A stretch of DNA of 64,000 bases from Thozetella sp. PMI_491. Its lineage: Eukaryota; Ascomycota; Sordariomycetes; Chaetosphaeriales; Chaetosphaeriaceae. Below are positions 26,084 to 36,104 of the stretch, one piece after another. The notes below the pieces were generated by a model. That model was not told the DNA's origin. It saw nothing but the letters and a program-made list of their open reading frames with translations, and made no database searches. A program made the position numbers and the translations under genes. Every line of letters begins with the position of its first letter. Position 1 is the first letter of the stretch. Where the stretch lies: the NCBI GenBank assembly GCA_021432635.1, contig MU270022.1, forward strand, positions 744,001 through 808,000, written 5' to 3'.

Positions 26084-26862
26084 ATGCGCTCCTTATCCAG
26101 CCTTCTCGTATTCGCCGCGGCGGTGAATGGTCTTCCACAGCGACAGGATCGGGTACAGGATCTGATAGCCCGCGCCAACAGAGTCATCCCGGTGGTGGTC
26201 GGCGGGCCGCAGGATACCTTCGTCCCCAACGTTGTGCGTGCGAATGTGGGGGATGTTGTCCAGTTCCAGTTCAGCAATGGAAACCATACCGTGACGCAGA
26301 GCGCACCCGAAACTCCTTGCCAGCCTCTCCAGGCGTCAGTATCGACTGCTATCCACTCCGGTCACATACCCTTCAAGGACGGCCAGACGACGGTGGGCAC
26401 ATTCAATATGCCAGTAGTGTCACTTGATACTATGTTCTTGTAAGTCGGAATTACACTAAAGGACCCGGTGCTACTTTGCCTTGCTTCAAACTGTCTGTGA
26501 GTCAAGGAGGGGCTAACGTGTTATACTAGTTACTGTGCAACAGGTCCTCACTGTCAGGAGGGGCAAGTCATGGTGATGAACCCGTAAGATGACCCTATTT
26601 GCCAACCTTTAAACTACCAACACTAACAGTTCCTAGTGTCAATGATGACCAAATTGTGCAGTACAACAAGCTAGCGGCCGGCGCTGCGGCAAACATCGAC
26701 GGCACCTCCGTTGTGGGCGGGGCAGCAGGGCAGATAAATCTGGCAGACGCGGCATTCACCCCAGCCCCCGCTGCCGCGGCAGCTCCGGCAGCTCCTGCGG
26801 CAGCCGCTCCATCAGCTGCCCCCGCGGAAGCGGCCCCAGCGGAAGCGGCACCAGCAGCTTGA
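26084..26862 (+). CDS. Secreted cupredoxin-fold protein with Ala/Pro-rich tail
   Basis: Three exons, 26084-26439, 26530-26583, 26637-26862, 211 residues. Signal peptide 1-16 (ending VNG), then a plastocyanin-like cupredoxin domain (about 35-145): VRANVGDVVQFQFSNGNHTVTQS with a candidate copper-ligand His, and FFYCATGPHCQEGQVMVMNP with candidate Cys/His/Met ligands, split by intron 1. This is the fungal 'extracellular serine-rich' cupredoxin group. Its members usually end in a Ser/Thr stalk and GPI signal; here the last 40 residues are instead almost only Ala, Pro and Glu (APA and APAEA units) with no hydrophobic GPI tail, so the protein is probably released to the wall or medium. Role in copper handling or wall biology is inferred. 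Confidence 0.85.
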
Positions 26863-27395
26863 GCTAGGTTGGGCTCTTTCCCGGAGACTAGACAATTTTT
26901 TCTTGTGTAGAGAGTTACTCTAGGCGGATATACCACATCACGAGTTACACGAACGAGTGAACTGTAAAACAACTTTGATGCTAATAGCTGCTGTAAATCT
27001 AATGCTTTGCCATGTTACTTACGCGTGATAAGTGAACCGTAGCTGCGGTTGAGACACTCCAACAATTTGTAGGAGATGACAAATTGTCCTCTTTCATCAG
27101 CTATATATTGCGGAGCGCTCAAGTCCCTCTGGCAGTGTCGATCTAGCTGACCTGCTGCAAAATAGATAACTTCGTGTTGCTCCACTTTCATTACATGAAA
27201 CCACCCCTGATCGTGCTTGTCTTTTTCTTGCAGATCTATTCTATAATTGAACGAAGCGTGGGGGAATGTCTCTTCCGACTCGTGTGCATGGTAGCCAAGA
27301 GAAAGAGGGAAGCGCATTGATGCACTGCCCGCGCCCCCAGACAGGCGGCCGCGTAATGAAAAACTCCCATAACTCCCTAAAATGGATTAAATATT

Positions 27396-27400
27396 CGAAC
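27396..27400. repeat. 5-bp target-site duplication, left copy
   Basis: CGAAC immediately before the TG of the LTR; the right copy is at 27630-27634. Confidence 0.75.
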
Positions 27401-27629
27401 TGTTGGAATAGCTGTTCGCAGCGCTGGCGAGCTGTGGAGGATCTGTAGTATTAGGATCCCATTGATCACGTGGATTCTTCTTACGTGATCAATGGGAGCA
27501 TATAAAAGTCGTTCCTGAGCTTATTGGCTCTTAGGAACGACATACACAAGATAGATACTAATACACGATACGGATTTACACAGTTTGTTTGCTTTATTGC
27601 TTTACGAGATCTCGTACGCTTACCAAACA
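27401..27629. mobile_element. Solo LTR (Ty1/copia-like size)
   Basis: A 229-bp element that begins TGTTGG and ends CCAAACA, i.e. TG...CA with short imperfect inverted ends. It is flanked by the identical 5-bp target duplication CGAAC (27396-27400 and 27630-27634). A TATAAAAG box lies at 27501-27508, as expected for an LTR promoter read left to right. Two stem-forming segments surround it (27458-27496 and 27508-27541). No primer-binding site, gag or pol follows, so it is a solo LTR left by recombination between two LTRs. Superfamily assignment rests only on its length. Confidence 0.78.
27458..27496. repeat. 14-bp perfect inverted repeat inside the LTR
   Basis: CCCATTGATCACGT (27458-27471) and its exact reverse complement (27483-27496), with an 11-nt spacer. 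It sits just upstream of the TATA box of the LTR and contains CACGTG/TACGTG-type cores, so it could be a promoter element of the retroelement. Confidence 0.8.
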
Positions 27630-27634
27630 CGAAC
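27630..27634. repeat. 5-bp target-site duplication, right copy
   Basis: CGAAC immediately after the CA that ends the LTR, identical to 27396-27400. Confidence 0.75.
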
Positions 27635-28292
27635 ACTATTTTATCTTGTCATTTTTCCAGTCTATCCCGTTACCAGGTTGTAGTGAAATGAAGATTGCTG
27701 GCTAATGAAGTATTAGATTGAATACCGTATTGTTATTGGCTTCAACAGCTAAGCTTAAACTATCTCAGCACTAGACTGCAGACTAAAGGATAAAGGTGCT
27801 CTCCATAGCCACTGCCGACATGTTTAAAAATTACAAGTTTGCTGGACCAAGCAATTTGAGGTGGATCATGTCCAACACGGAGATAGATCGCGCCAGTATT
27901 TTAGTGTAGCAGAGACAATGCTTACTCTCCTGTTGCAAGGTCATTTTTTTATCGAATGCTCATATGAATTGTACCTGCCTACTAAATAGGCACCGTGGCT
28001 AATTTACTGGCCGCTTCCGGCCGCGGCGAACGGCCAACGTTAGGCTGTAAGGCGTTTACTGGCAAAGCACCAACATCCGCCAATATGGCTTTCCTGATTG
28101 GTGCAACATGATCTCACGGCCTGTTTTCTGGCACACCTTCGTCTTGTGGAGGCCTCGTGCTCAGCAATAAAAAAAATCTTCACCTGCATCTAGGAAACCG
28201 GAGATGGTCTTGACGAGAACTCCTTCGGGTGGGATTTTGTTTGGTCATTGCTCCATTCCACCATACAAGCTATCAGCTCTCCAGCCTTAGAA

Positions 28293-29409
28293 ATGGCGTC
28301 AACAAGTGGTCGCTACGGCCATATTGGAGAGACTGTTGTCCCAAATCGCCCAACCAGCAGCAACTCGCCATCGCTGGCGGGAAAAATCATGTGGCTCCCA
28401 AGAAGACGAGAAATTACCTCTTGGGCCGATTTGGGCATTGAGAAGAACGTGTTCAACCACCCTGTTGTTATCCTGAGTCGGCGACCGGGGCCTGGGGATA
28501 TGGTTGTTATCCTCGTGGTAAGTCTCCTCGCTTCTTGACGGAAGGTCTTCTTATTTACGCGAATCCCACAAGATCACCTCACTAGGGCAAAGAGACCTTC
28601 TTACGGCACATCCACTAAACCAACATGAACGCAAGAAGTACCTTCCGCTCAGACCAAGCAATCCACACCCCGATAACAGAATGCTTCTTCAGCAAGCCAA
28701 CGGCTGTCCAGATTTGGATTTCAAGTCCTATATCAATACAAGTTGTCAACTCAGGGTGCGATTCACTATATTAGAAGACTATGGGTGGCGACGAAGACGC
28801 ACACAAGACAAATTCGAACTCAGCAATGAATCGTATGAAAGCCTCGTCGAGTACTGCGGCTTCGACCCAAATCGGGTGTTGCCGAGCCTGCCAGCCCCAA
28901 TCACTCATTTGGCGATCGAAGGGACCTCTTGCGAGATTAAACACGACAAACCTTCCGTCGAATGTTCAACTGGCTCCAGCTCCTGCTGTAGCCATGAACC
29001 TGAGAGGGCTGCTGCCGATGAACGAATACGAGATCTTGCACGGAGCCAATTGCAAGTGCCACACTCGCATGGCAGATTTCAAGGAAGACAGTCTTATGGC
29101 GCGATGGAGTATGGAGAGGCATTTACACGAAGACTATATTATGGATTAGGTGTTAATTGCAATTCGACAAGAGAAATCGGCCCTGTCGCAGGCGCACGGC
29201 TATATTGCGACTCTGGGCATCGGTCCTCCGACATCCTTCCACGATATAACTCCCACGGTAATGGAGTTAGGGATGGGGAGGAGGGTTGCGGGGCAGGTAT
29301 GCTGCTCCGGTTTCTCAAGTTGGCGATGGGACTGCTCGGTGGCTTTGTCTTGTGCTATGGTGTATGTCGCCTGAAGCTATACCTAGTTGACAAGAATGAG
29401 AATGCATGA
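28293..29409 (+). CDS. Uncharacterised fungal protein with C-terminal membrane helix
   Basis: Two exons, 28293-28517 and 28573-29409 (55-bp intron with donor GTAAGT), 353 residues. The junction gives NHPVVILS...MVVILV-ITSLGQRDLL...YLPLRPSNPHPD, a pattern I associate with a fungal family of unknown function; I cannot give a biochemical role. The middle (about 110-140) has LSNESYESLVEYCGF, then a Cys/Ser-rich polar segment, and a single hydrophobic helix close to the C-terminus (MLLRFLKLAMGLLGGFVLCYGVC) followed by about 15 residues. That suggests a tail-anchored protein facing the cytosol. It converges on the NmrA-like gene 196 bp downstream. Confidence 0.7.
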
Positions 29410-29605
29410 GAGGAGATTGTTGGAGCCTCCGCTAGCTCTGATTTTTGGTTAAAACATAGATTACCCTTAGATGATCTGCCAGTTTGTCATGTAACCTAGA
29501 TCCCCTGTTGAGCCTCGCTTTAAAGAATGCTTCCCAGGCACTATCTTCTAGTTGCATTCAATAACATATATATGATGTGTCCCCCCCCCGTGTCCGGACG
29601 CTCGC

Positions 29606-30603
29606 TCATTTGATGTAAGCTTTCAGATCGGCCAACTCGAATGGAAGCGTCGGAAACTTTGCATTGCGATCGAATAGTTCGATACCATCCACCTCCAACA
29701 GCTTCAGCACTGGGGTCTTTGCGTCTATCTCAACATGTTCGACTTGCATGTCTGGGCCCGATTTTTCTTTGATAATTTGCGCTATCTCGCCCAAGGAAAA
29801 CCAGCCGTTGATTATCGTAAGCCATGAATTCTTGTAGTTGGTCGTGTCTCGGAATGTGTGAGCTAGAACCCGACCAATGTCATAGCGCACTGTAAAAGGA
29901 TGCTGTTGCTGCCCCGTCCCTCGGACGGTGATCTTCGATGATTCAGCGAGAGTCAGGACGAATTGAGGAATCATAGCTTCGAAGAAGCCGCTTCCGATTG
30001 CAGTCCAACCTAGTAGTGCATGTGAGCAAAGTGAGACTGCAATTTTTAATAAAGGTAAGCGCACCATCGGGGAAATCAGCTTCCTCGACAGCCTCGAAAA
30101 CTCTCATCTTTGGTTTGAAGAAGTCAGCTTTCACAGCTCGATGATCGACTCCGAATTCACTCGGTATGAATCGTCGAACTCCATCCTTCTTCGCTTGTTG
30201 GATCAGAGGAATCTGGTCTTCCATCCCCTTATGGCCTATCTAGAAGGTAAGTCAAGGCTAGAACTCCCGTTGAAGTAATACTAGAAACCCACCAACAGTC
30301 GATACAATGACATCAAATCCGACCAGTGAACCAAGTGGCTGTGTAGAGATTCCTGCTACTGTCTGTTCCTATCAATTATACCGTCGCATAACTGTGTTGG
30401 ACGCTCCCAGAGGGCCTCTTACGGTCTGCTGGCGCGAGAAGGGCACAACTTCAAACCCTTCATCTACCAAAGCACGAGTGACTATAGGAACGAGTCAAGT
30501 AATTAGCCTTCGATATAGTCTTATCCAAAGTAATGATTTGTAGAATCCAACCTTCTTGGCCTAACAGGCCGGTTGAGCCAAAAATTCCAACCTTTTTGTA
30601 CAT
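29606..30603 (-). CDS. NmrA / isoflavone-reductase-like NAD(P)-binding protein
   Basis: Five exons: 30603-30552, 30481-30423, 30368-30293, 30235-30065, 30009-29606, 253 residues, all in frame. The N-terminal Rossmann motif is GIFGSTGLLGQEV (G-x-x-G-x-x-G form). VIVSTVGHKGMEDQ and RRFIPSEFGVD are hallmarks of the PCBER/isoflavone-reductase branch of atypical short-chain dehydrogenases. In the plant reductases a Lys follows this region; here K is present in DHRAVKADFFKPK. The protein is about 40-50 residues shorter than most relatives. It could reduce a phenolic or quinone-type substrate or act as a redox sensor like NmrA. Intron 2 (54 bp, 30422-30369) removes two in-frame stops; its acceptor choice is the least certain. 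Confidence 0.83.
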
Positions 30604-31528
30604 GTCGTTTCGGATATGAATTTGAAAGAACCGCTGAGCGTGAGGTAGAAATGTAGCGAAGTGTGACATGTTACCTTCTTTTATTGTTGTTTTGCTCTGT
30701 GAATCTATATAGTCGTCGTCATCGTAAGCGCCACGTATGACGGGCTTAGAAATACCTTTCCTACCTCTAGGCATAAGCTTACAAATTTGGGGCACTTGCT
30801 TCCCCCGAACCTCGGCCGATTTAGACCATGGTCTTTTGACTGACGATATTTGGTGCTATCTGGCCTGGGCCGGGCTTGTCCATTCTATCTCGGATCTAGC
30901 ATGACTAAAAAGCATCTAGGAGACTAAGAAGTACGCTGGGCCCACTTCATTCTTGCCAATCTTGGCTGCCGATACGCGACGGCGCTCAATCTGGGCTCGA
31001 TCGAATACTTGGACATTGATAATCGTCCAACCCTTTCATTGGCTAACGACTCTACCTTACTTAATTCAGCCGATATTCGCAAGGGCGTCCAGTCTTGATG
31101 TCCATACCCGATCTGCCCATAGCGCTCACTTAGCTACCTTCCTTTACTTAGGAATCTTAACAAAGATGACTAAATATGATGCCCTCATTTGGATGTCATG
31201 TATCTGGTATTCAAATATGCGCTTCTATACTAGTCTAATGTTCAACTTGCAGAGTGTTTCGAAATGTATCCCAATAACTAACAGGATTGATAACAAGAGA
31301 ATGCAAATAGTACTCATCCCGCGGGTTGGACTGGTTTGGTTATCTACCCAGCTTCGCATGCACTAGTCAACCATAGTTTTTGGTATAAGATAACCAAGTC
31401 TTTAACCGCATTTGTAGTAAGAAAGCCATCTCAAGAATCTCGGGGCTGAAATGTGGGCGCTAATAACGGGTTAACACGATAAACCAGCATGCTATCTCTC
31501 GTATACAATGTTCCTGATTGATAGTCTC
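30604..31528. other. Intergenic, promoter of NmrA-like gene
   Basis: About 925 bp of fairly AT-rich sequence with no supported gene. The frame of the NmrA-like gene's first exon stays open upstream to 30795 but adds only a polar, motif-less segment. The right end is the 3' flank of the acetyltransferase. Confidence 0.45.
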
Positions 31529-32301
31529 TTAGAGGTCCGGTACAGGGTCGACCTTCTTCAATACCTTTACAGGAGATCCAATTGCTACAGAGAAGTCGGG
31601 AATGTCCTTTGTGACCACACTGCCGGATCCAATTGTGCAACCTTTCCCTATGGTGACCCCAGGCATGATTGTCGTGTTGCCTCCAATCCAGCAATCATCG
31701 CCAATCTTGACTGGTTTGGCATACTCGACGCCATCACGTCTTGACTGTACACTAGTTTCGTGGGTGGCCGCAAAAATGGATACAAAAGGGCCAAATGCAA
31801 CGCGGTTACCGATACTGACGATCCCACAGTCCAATATGACAAGACTAGTATTCGTTGCATGTGAGCTTTGCATTTGTACAAAGGAGATTGTGGGAGGGAA
31901 CTGACTTGAAGTTAGAGTAGAAACTGTCGCCGATGGATATGTTACACCCATAATCGATATTCATCGGTGGTTCGATAAACGCATCTTTGCCAACACGTCC
32001 CAAAATCTGCTTAAGCATTGCCTCTCGGTCAGCAACCAAGGAATCAGGCGTTGCGTCATCTGGGAAGTGAGTGTTGTATTTGTTCATGAATTTGCGAGCT
32101 CTGAAACGGCCTTCGGTGAGTTCCGGCACCTGGGCGTTGTACCTCGACGGAGGTTAGCTTTTCAACCGCCCCCCCCCCCGTGACAATGATAATAGCTTAC
32201 AGAACGCCAGAGATCATCTTTTCATAGTCGTCACACCACGGCACATTGCCGAGACTTTTTGCGAAGTCAATAATCTTGAGGTCTTTGTCAGCTGCTGCCA
32301 T
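31529..32301 (-). CDS. Maltose-O-acetyltransferase-like enzyme (left-handed beta-helix), copy A
   Basis: Three exons, 32301-32201, 32142-31906, 31844-31529, 217 residues. An N-terminal Mac domain (maltose acetyltransferase type, about 20-75: LYNAQVPELTEGRFRARKF) leads into a left-handed beta-helix built of hexapeptide repeats (NIDYGCNISIG, IVSIGNRVAFGPFV, DDCWIGGNTTIMPGVTIGKGCTIGSGSVVTKD). The catalytic His is in AATHET. It uses acetyl-CoA to O-acetylate a sugar, nodulation-factor-like molecule or other hydroxyl compound. A related enzyme lies at 35143-35980 on the other strand, with an MFS gene between. The splice 31906/31844 gives YSNFN-LVILDCG, matching the family exactly. Confidence 0.9.
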
Positions 32302-32893
32302 TTTCGAAATAAATGAATTGGTAGAGTTGAAGTTGGAGGTGGCCCTGGGGAGACCCTCTATGATAAATGTCGGGTGAAAGAAGATGTGGACGAAAAAGTA
32401 GTAGTGAGCTTAGTAGCGGCGAGTCGGTGCTACTGCAAGGGAAGCCCGGTGGAGGAACAGTGCGGGGCGAGATCTATGAGCATTGAAGAGAGAAGCTGGA
32501 GCTATCTAGTAGAAGGAGAAATGCACCGCTGCTATATATATGGAGAAGGACCAGCTCAGTCTGCGGGCGAAGCCGTAGCCCCGAAGCCCCAACGTAGCAG
32601 CGTTGCTCCAGTCAGGGGTAGGTGCCGAGGTCGGCCCTAAAATTAGTAGCGCATCTATACTGTTAACAAGTGCATGCACTAGGATAGACAGTGGCACGGA
32701 CTAATGACCAGCGCGATTTATATTTAATAGCGGTGTGCCTTTCCTCAAACAAGCGCCGGTGAGCAATGGCGGTTAACTGATAGAGAGAGGCAGTTGGCTG
32801 TTTTCTTTGCGTCTTCAACCCCGAATATTACTGCTTAGGGGAGGTCAGAAATGTGAAGTTTGACCTCGGATGGAGTGTCCCCTAGGACATATC
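32302..32893. other. Intergenic, promoter of acetyltransferase A
   Basis: About 590 bp between the start of acetyltransferase A and the stop of the MFS gene. Nothing else supported. Confidence 0.45.
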
Positions 32894-34496
32894 CTATTTT
32901 GTCTTTTTGATCTGCGGGAAGCTGAACCACACGATGGCTACCATGGCCATTAATGCTAGAATCACAGGTTGCAATACCGAAACACCTCTGCTGGATGCAA
33001 TGGCCCCAATAATGAACGGGAATACGGTACCTCCAGTACCGCCTAGAGCCATGGCAAAACCGATGGCACTGACATGGATGTGCTTCGGCAACAGTTTCGC
33101 CGTTACCATGACCGCACCGGGAAACAGGGGCCCGAGGAAGAACCCGAGAAATGCTACAGCCACCGCTGAAACCACGAATTGCGGCACAAGCCAGAAAATG
33201 AGCTGTAGTGCGATAGATGCCGCAATATAGATGGACACGCATAGGCGCTCCCCAAATCGCTCTGTTACAAACCCCAGCCCCGCACGACCGGCGACCATTC
33301 CAGCCCAGAAGCCAGAGCCTGATATTCCAGAGTCGTACGCTGAGGCATCTCGCACCCGCATCATAAAAGTTACGGTCCAGCCTCCCAGCCCAACTGCAAG
33401 TAGATGGTTAGCTTATTCCGGTTAGATATACCAGTACAATGTAGGATTACCAACCCTCCACACCCATGTATAAAATAAAAAAAGCCGCACAAAGCCAAGT
33501 CACCTTCGACTTGATTGCTACCATGGTCCCAGCAGATGTCGAATCGTTGTCGCTTTGGTGCTCCATACGGTAGACTTCGCCCGACTTTTGCCAAAATGCA
33601 ACTGCTAGACCAGCTAGCTCGAGGACCGAGATTCCTACCTGGGAGGAAACAATTAGCGCGGAAAGAGCATGGAAATTATCCAATATTGTCTCCTACCATG
33701 ACGTAATAATACGTATACCATGGTACAGCGCCCTTGACAATCATGCTGGTCGCGATTAAGGGTGCAAAAAGTCCACCCAAAGAATAGCACGCGTGCATCA
33801 AACCCTGGATGGTGTTGGCCTTTTCCATCGCGCCGACCCAAGAGCTGAAGCAACTATCTGTAAGACCATTACCGAAGCCACTGATAGCATTGGAAATGAC
33901 TAGAACTGGCCAGGGAGGGTGAAGAGCAAGAATTAAATAGGTGGCGATATGGCAGACTGGCGCCATGATCGCGACCCCCCGCTGCCCGAACTTTACATGT
34001 ATTGTTGCGTTGGTCATGGCGGCAATAGAATAACCGGCAAATGGCGTGAGGAAAATTAAAGAAACAACCGTATAGCTGAGGTTGTAGTATTCCTCCAACT
34101 GCAAGTGGCTCAGTAGGGATTAGCTAGACAAGCTCGACAATGTTGACGATCTCAGTGTTATCAGATCACACAGTTAATGGATTGTGACATACATAGGGAA
34201 TCAGAGCCTGGAAGAAGATGTTAACTAAAGCGCAAACGTAGCTGGGATAGGTGAGAAGATCGTACTCCCACTGCACCATCGTTCATGCCAGCGAGGAAGA
34301 AGGACAGGGAAGCGAAGACGAGCCGCATAATGTTTTCTTTGGGGTTATTCCAACACTCAACCTCACTATGTCTGTTTGAGGACATCGCATTGAGATCTTC
34401 CACTCTCTGAATGGAATCCAGTGATTGGTCTGCCTTCTCCTGCTTCGTGATACTTCCATTTTGTTCCGAGGGGGCGTGAGGGGCCGCTAGGTCCAT
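32894..34496 (-). CDS. MFS transporter, fungal Bsc6/FucP-like group
   Basis: Five exons: 34496-34266, 34207-34193, 34098-33697, 33638-33455, 33393-32894, 443 residues. Exon 2 is a 15-nt micro-exon coding ALIPY, needed to join GMNDGAVG to LEEYYNLSYTVVSLIFL. The order and the FWAGMVAGRAGLGFVTERFGER and FFLGPLFPGAVMVTAKLLP motifs match fungal Bsc6-type major facilitators, which resemble bacterial FucP sugar permeases. About twelve helices after a polar N-terminus of 55 residues. The cargo is unknown. Lies between two hexapeptide acetyltransferases; 646 bp separate its start from acetyltransferase B, which is divergent. Splice 33455/33393 uses a GTTGGT donor and gives MGVEV-GLGGWTV. Confidence 0.88.
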
Positions 34497-35142
34497 TTTA
34501 ACGGCAAAGAGCTTGTGGGCTTGCAGGAGTGCGCTTGTGGCTGTCTTGAAGTTTCGGTTACTTTCGAGAGGAAAGAAGAAAGGGTCGAAGACGCGAGTCT
34601 TTGCTGCGGATAGTATAGATTGGTGGGTGGCTATTGTGCATTGTTTGAGGGAAGGCGCATAGGTAGGGGAGGACAACGCTCCAAGGTATAAGATGGGAGT
34701 GTATGCAGCGTGCGGAGAGCGTTTGACGGAGAAATTTTCGGATAAAAGAAAATGAAATCAGTCATCTGCTAATTCCTTCCAAGACAGGAAGTGAACATTT
34801 GGAAGTGCGCTCTTATCGATCGGGTCAGATTAAGTGACGCCGCTCGCTAACCAAGCAAGCACGAGCCGATACCGCAGCCGGCGGGCGTCGCTTTTTAAAA
34901 ACCGAAACGGGTAAGGTCTCGGTCCTTTGGTGCTACCACTAGTTTCGCTAATGTATGAGGATACCACGTCCAAGTTTAGCTGTGTAGCTTCGTCACGTCT
35001 AGACTGCAGACTTCAAATTCTATGGCTATGCTTGCCACTTTTTCTTTACAATACAGCCCACAGTTCTTGCAAGTCCTCAACGCAAGGTTCCCTTTAAGGT
35101 TACTGAAAGCGCACGACGGGGTATTCTATTGCCTGACCCAAC
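34497..35142. promoter_or_regulatory. Shared divergent promoter, Bsc6-like MFS / acetyltransferase B
   Basis: A 646-bp interval between two divergent starts. The MFS frame remains open to 34676 but without another family-like start. No factor site recognised. Confidence 0.4.
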
Positions 35143-35980
35143 ATGATTTCGAACATTGACGAGGCAGATAACCTCGTGCGCATGCAGCGTGGTGACCTTT
35201 ACTTTGCTTTCACTCCACAGCTTGCAGCAGCCCGTCGTCGGTGCGGCCGCGCCGTAGCGCGATTCAACGCAGCAGGAGAACTGACCCGTCGAGAAATAGC
35301 CGATCATTGGAGAGAGTGAGTCGATTGACCCTAGAGGCTTTTCTTGCAAACATGTGAATATCCAAAATGGGATGCAACCTAACCCACTGACGGTTCGTTG
35401 GGGCCAGAATAACTGGAGACGATCGCCCTCTGCCTCCACCCGTTGCTACGGAGGAGGAAGAGGACGCCGTGCTGCACGAGTATCCATGGGTTGAGCGACC
35501 CATCCGTATTGATTATGGAACCAACATCCAAGTTGGAAGCAACGTCTTCATCAACTTCAACTGCACCATCCTCGACACGTGTACCGTGACTATTGGGTCC
35601 CGTACTCTCATCGGGCCCAACGTCTCTTTCTTCAGCGCGACACATCCTCTAGATCCAGACCTGCGCAACGGCACCAACGGGCCAGAATCGGGTGGTATCA
35701 TCATAGTAGGCAATGATTGCTGGATAGGGGGTAATGTCATCCTCCTCGCTGGCGTGACAATCGGCGACGGATGCACGGTTGGTGCCGGCAGCGTCGTAAC
35801 CAAGGTAATTCTGCTCTATAGCCCGGTGCTCGACTCGCTAATGCTGAACACACTTAGAGTGTCCCCGCATATCATGTTGTAGCTGGCAATCCAGCCAGAA
35901 TACTCCGAAAGATGGAGCGAGCCTCTAAAACTAATATAATGGCCCAACAGAGAGTGGAAGATATAGCCTCTTGTTCATAG
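35143..35980 (+). CDS. Maltose-O-acetyltransferase-like enzyme (left-handed beta-helix), copy B
   Basis: Three exons, 35143-35315, 35408-35804, 35858-35980, 230 residues. Mac-type N-terminus (DNLVRMQRGDLYFAFTPQLAAARRRC), then hexapeptide repeats (RIDYGTNIQVGSNV, CTVTIGSRTLIGPNV, NDCWIGGNVILLAGVTIGDGCTVGAGSVVTK) and the catalytic His in SATHPL. The last exon supplies SVPAYHVVAGNPARILRK, the family C-terminus. It differs clearly from copy A at 31529-32301 (one is not a recent duplicate of the other), with a longer loop NGTNGPESGG after the active-site His. Same reaction class: acetyl-CoA-dependent O-acetylation, acceptor unknown. Ends 124 bp from the end of the convergent regulator gene. Confidence 0.9.
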
Positions 35981-36104
35981 TGCAGAATAGGTTGGTAGAA
36001 TGCACTGCAGTGTGTGGGTCTAGCAAAATTCTATTTCTTTCCGTCAAGCAGCACGGCGAAATCACCATCTTGCTTACAAATATATAGTATCAAAAAGGGT
36101 TGCG

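Larger units (their letters stand above)
26863..28292. other. Intergenic with solo LTR
   Basis: About 1.4 kb. Holds the solo LTR at 27401-27629 and otherwise AT-leaning sequence without genes. The part after 27634 should contain the promoter of the gene at 28293. Confidence 0.55.

Noticed and set aside
29582-29592. Poly-C run (and another at 32169-32180)
   Set aside because: Simple homopolymers in non-coding or intronic sequence with no sign of function.
30604-30795. Upstream extension of the NmrA-like protein
   Set aside because: The Rossmann strand starts directly after the ATG at 30603; the extension is polar and unlike the family.
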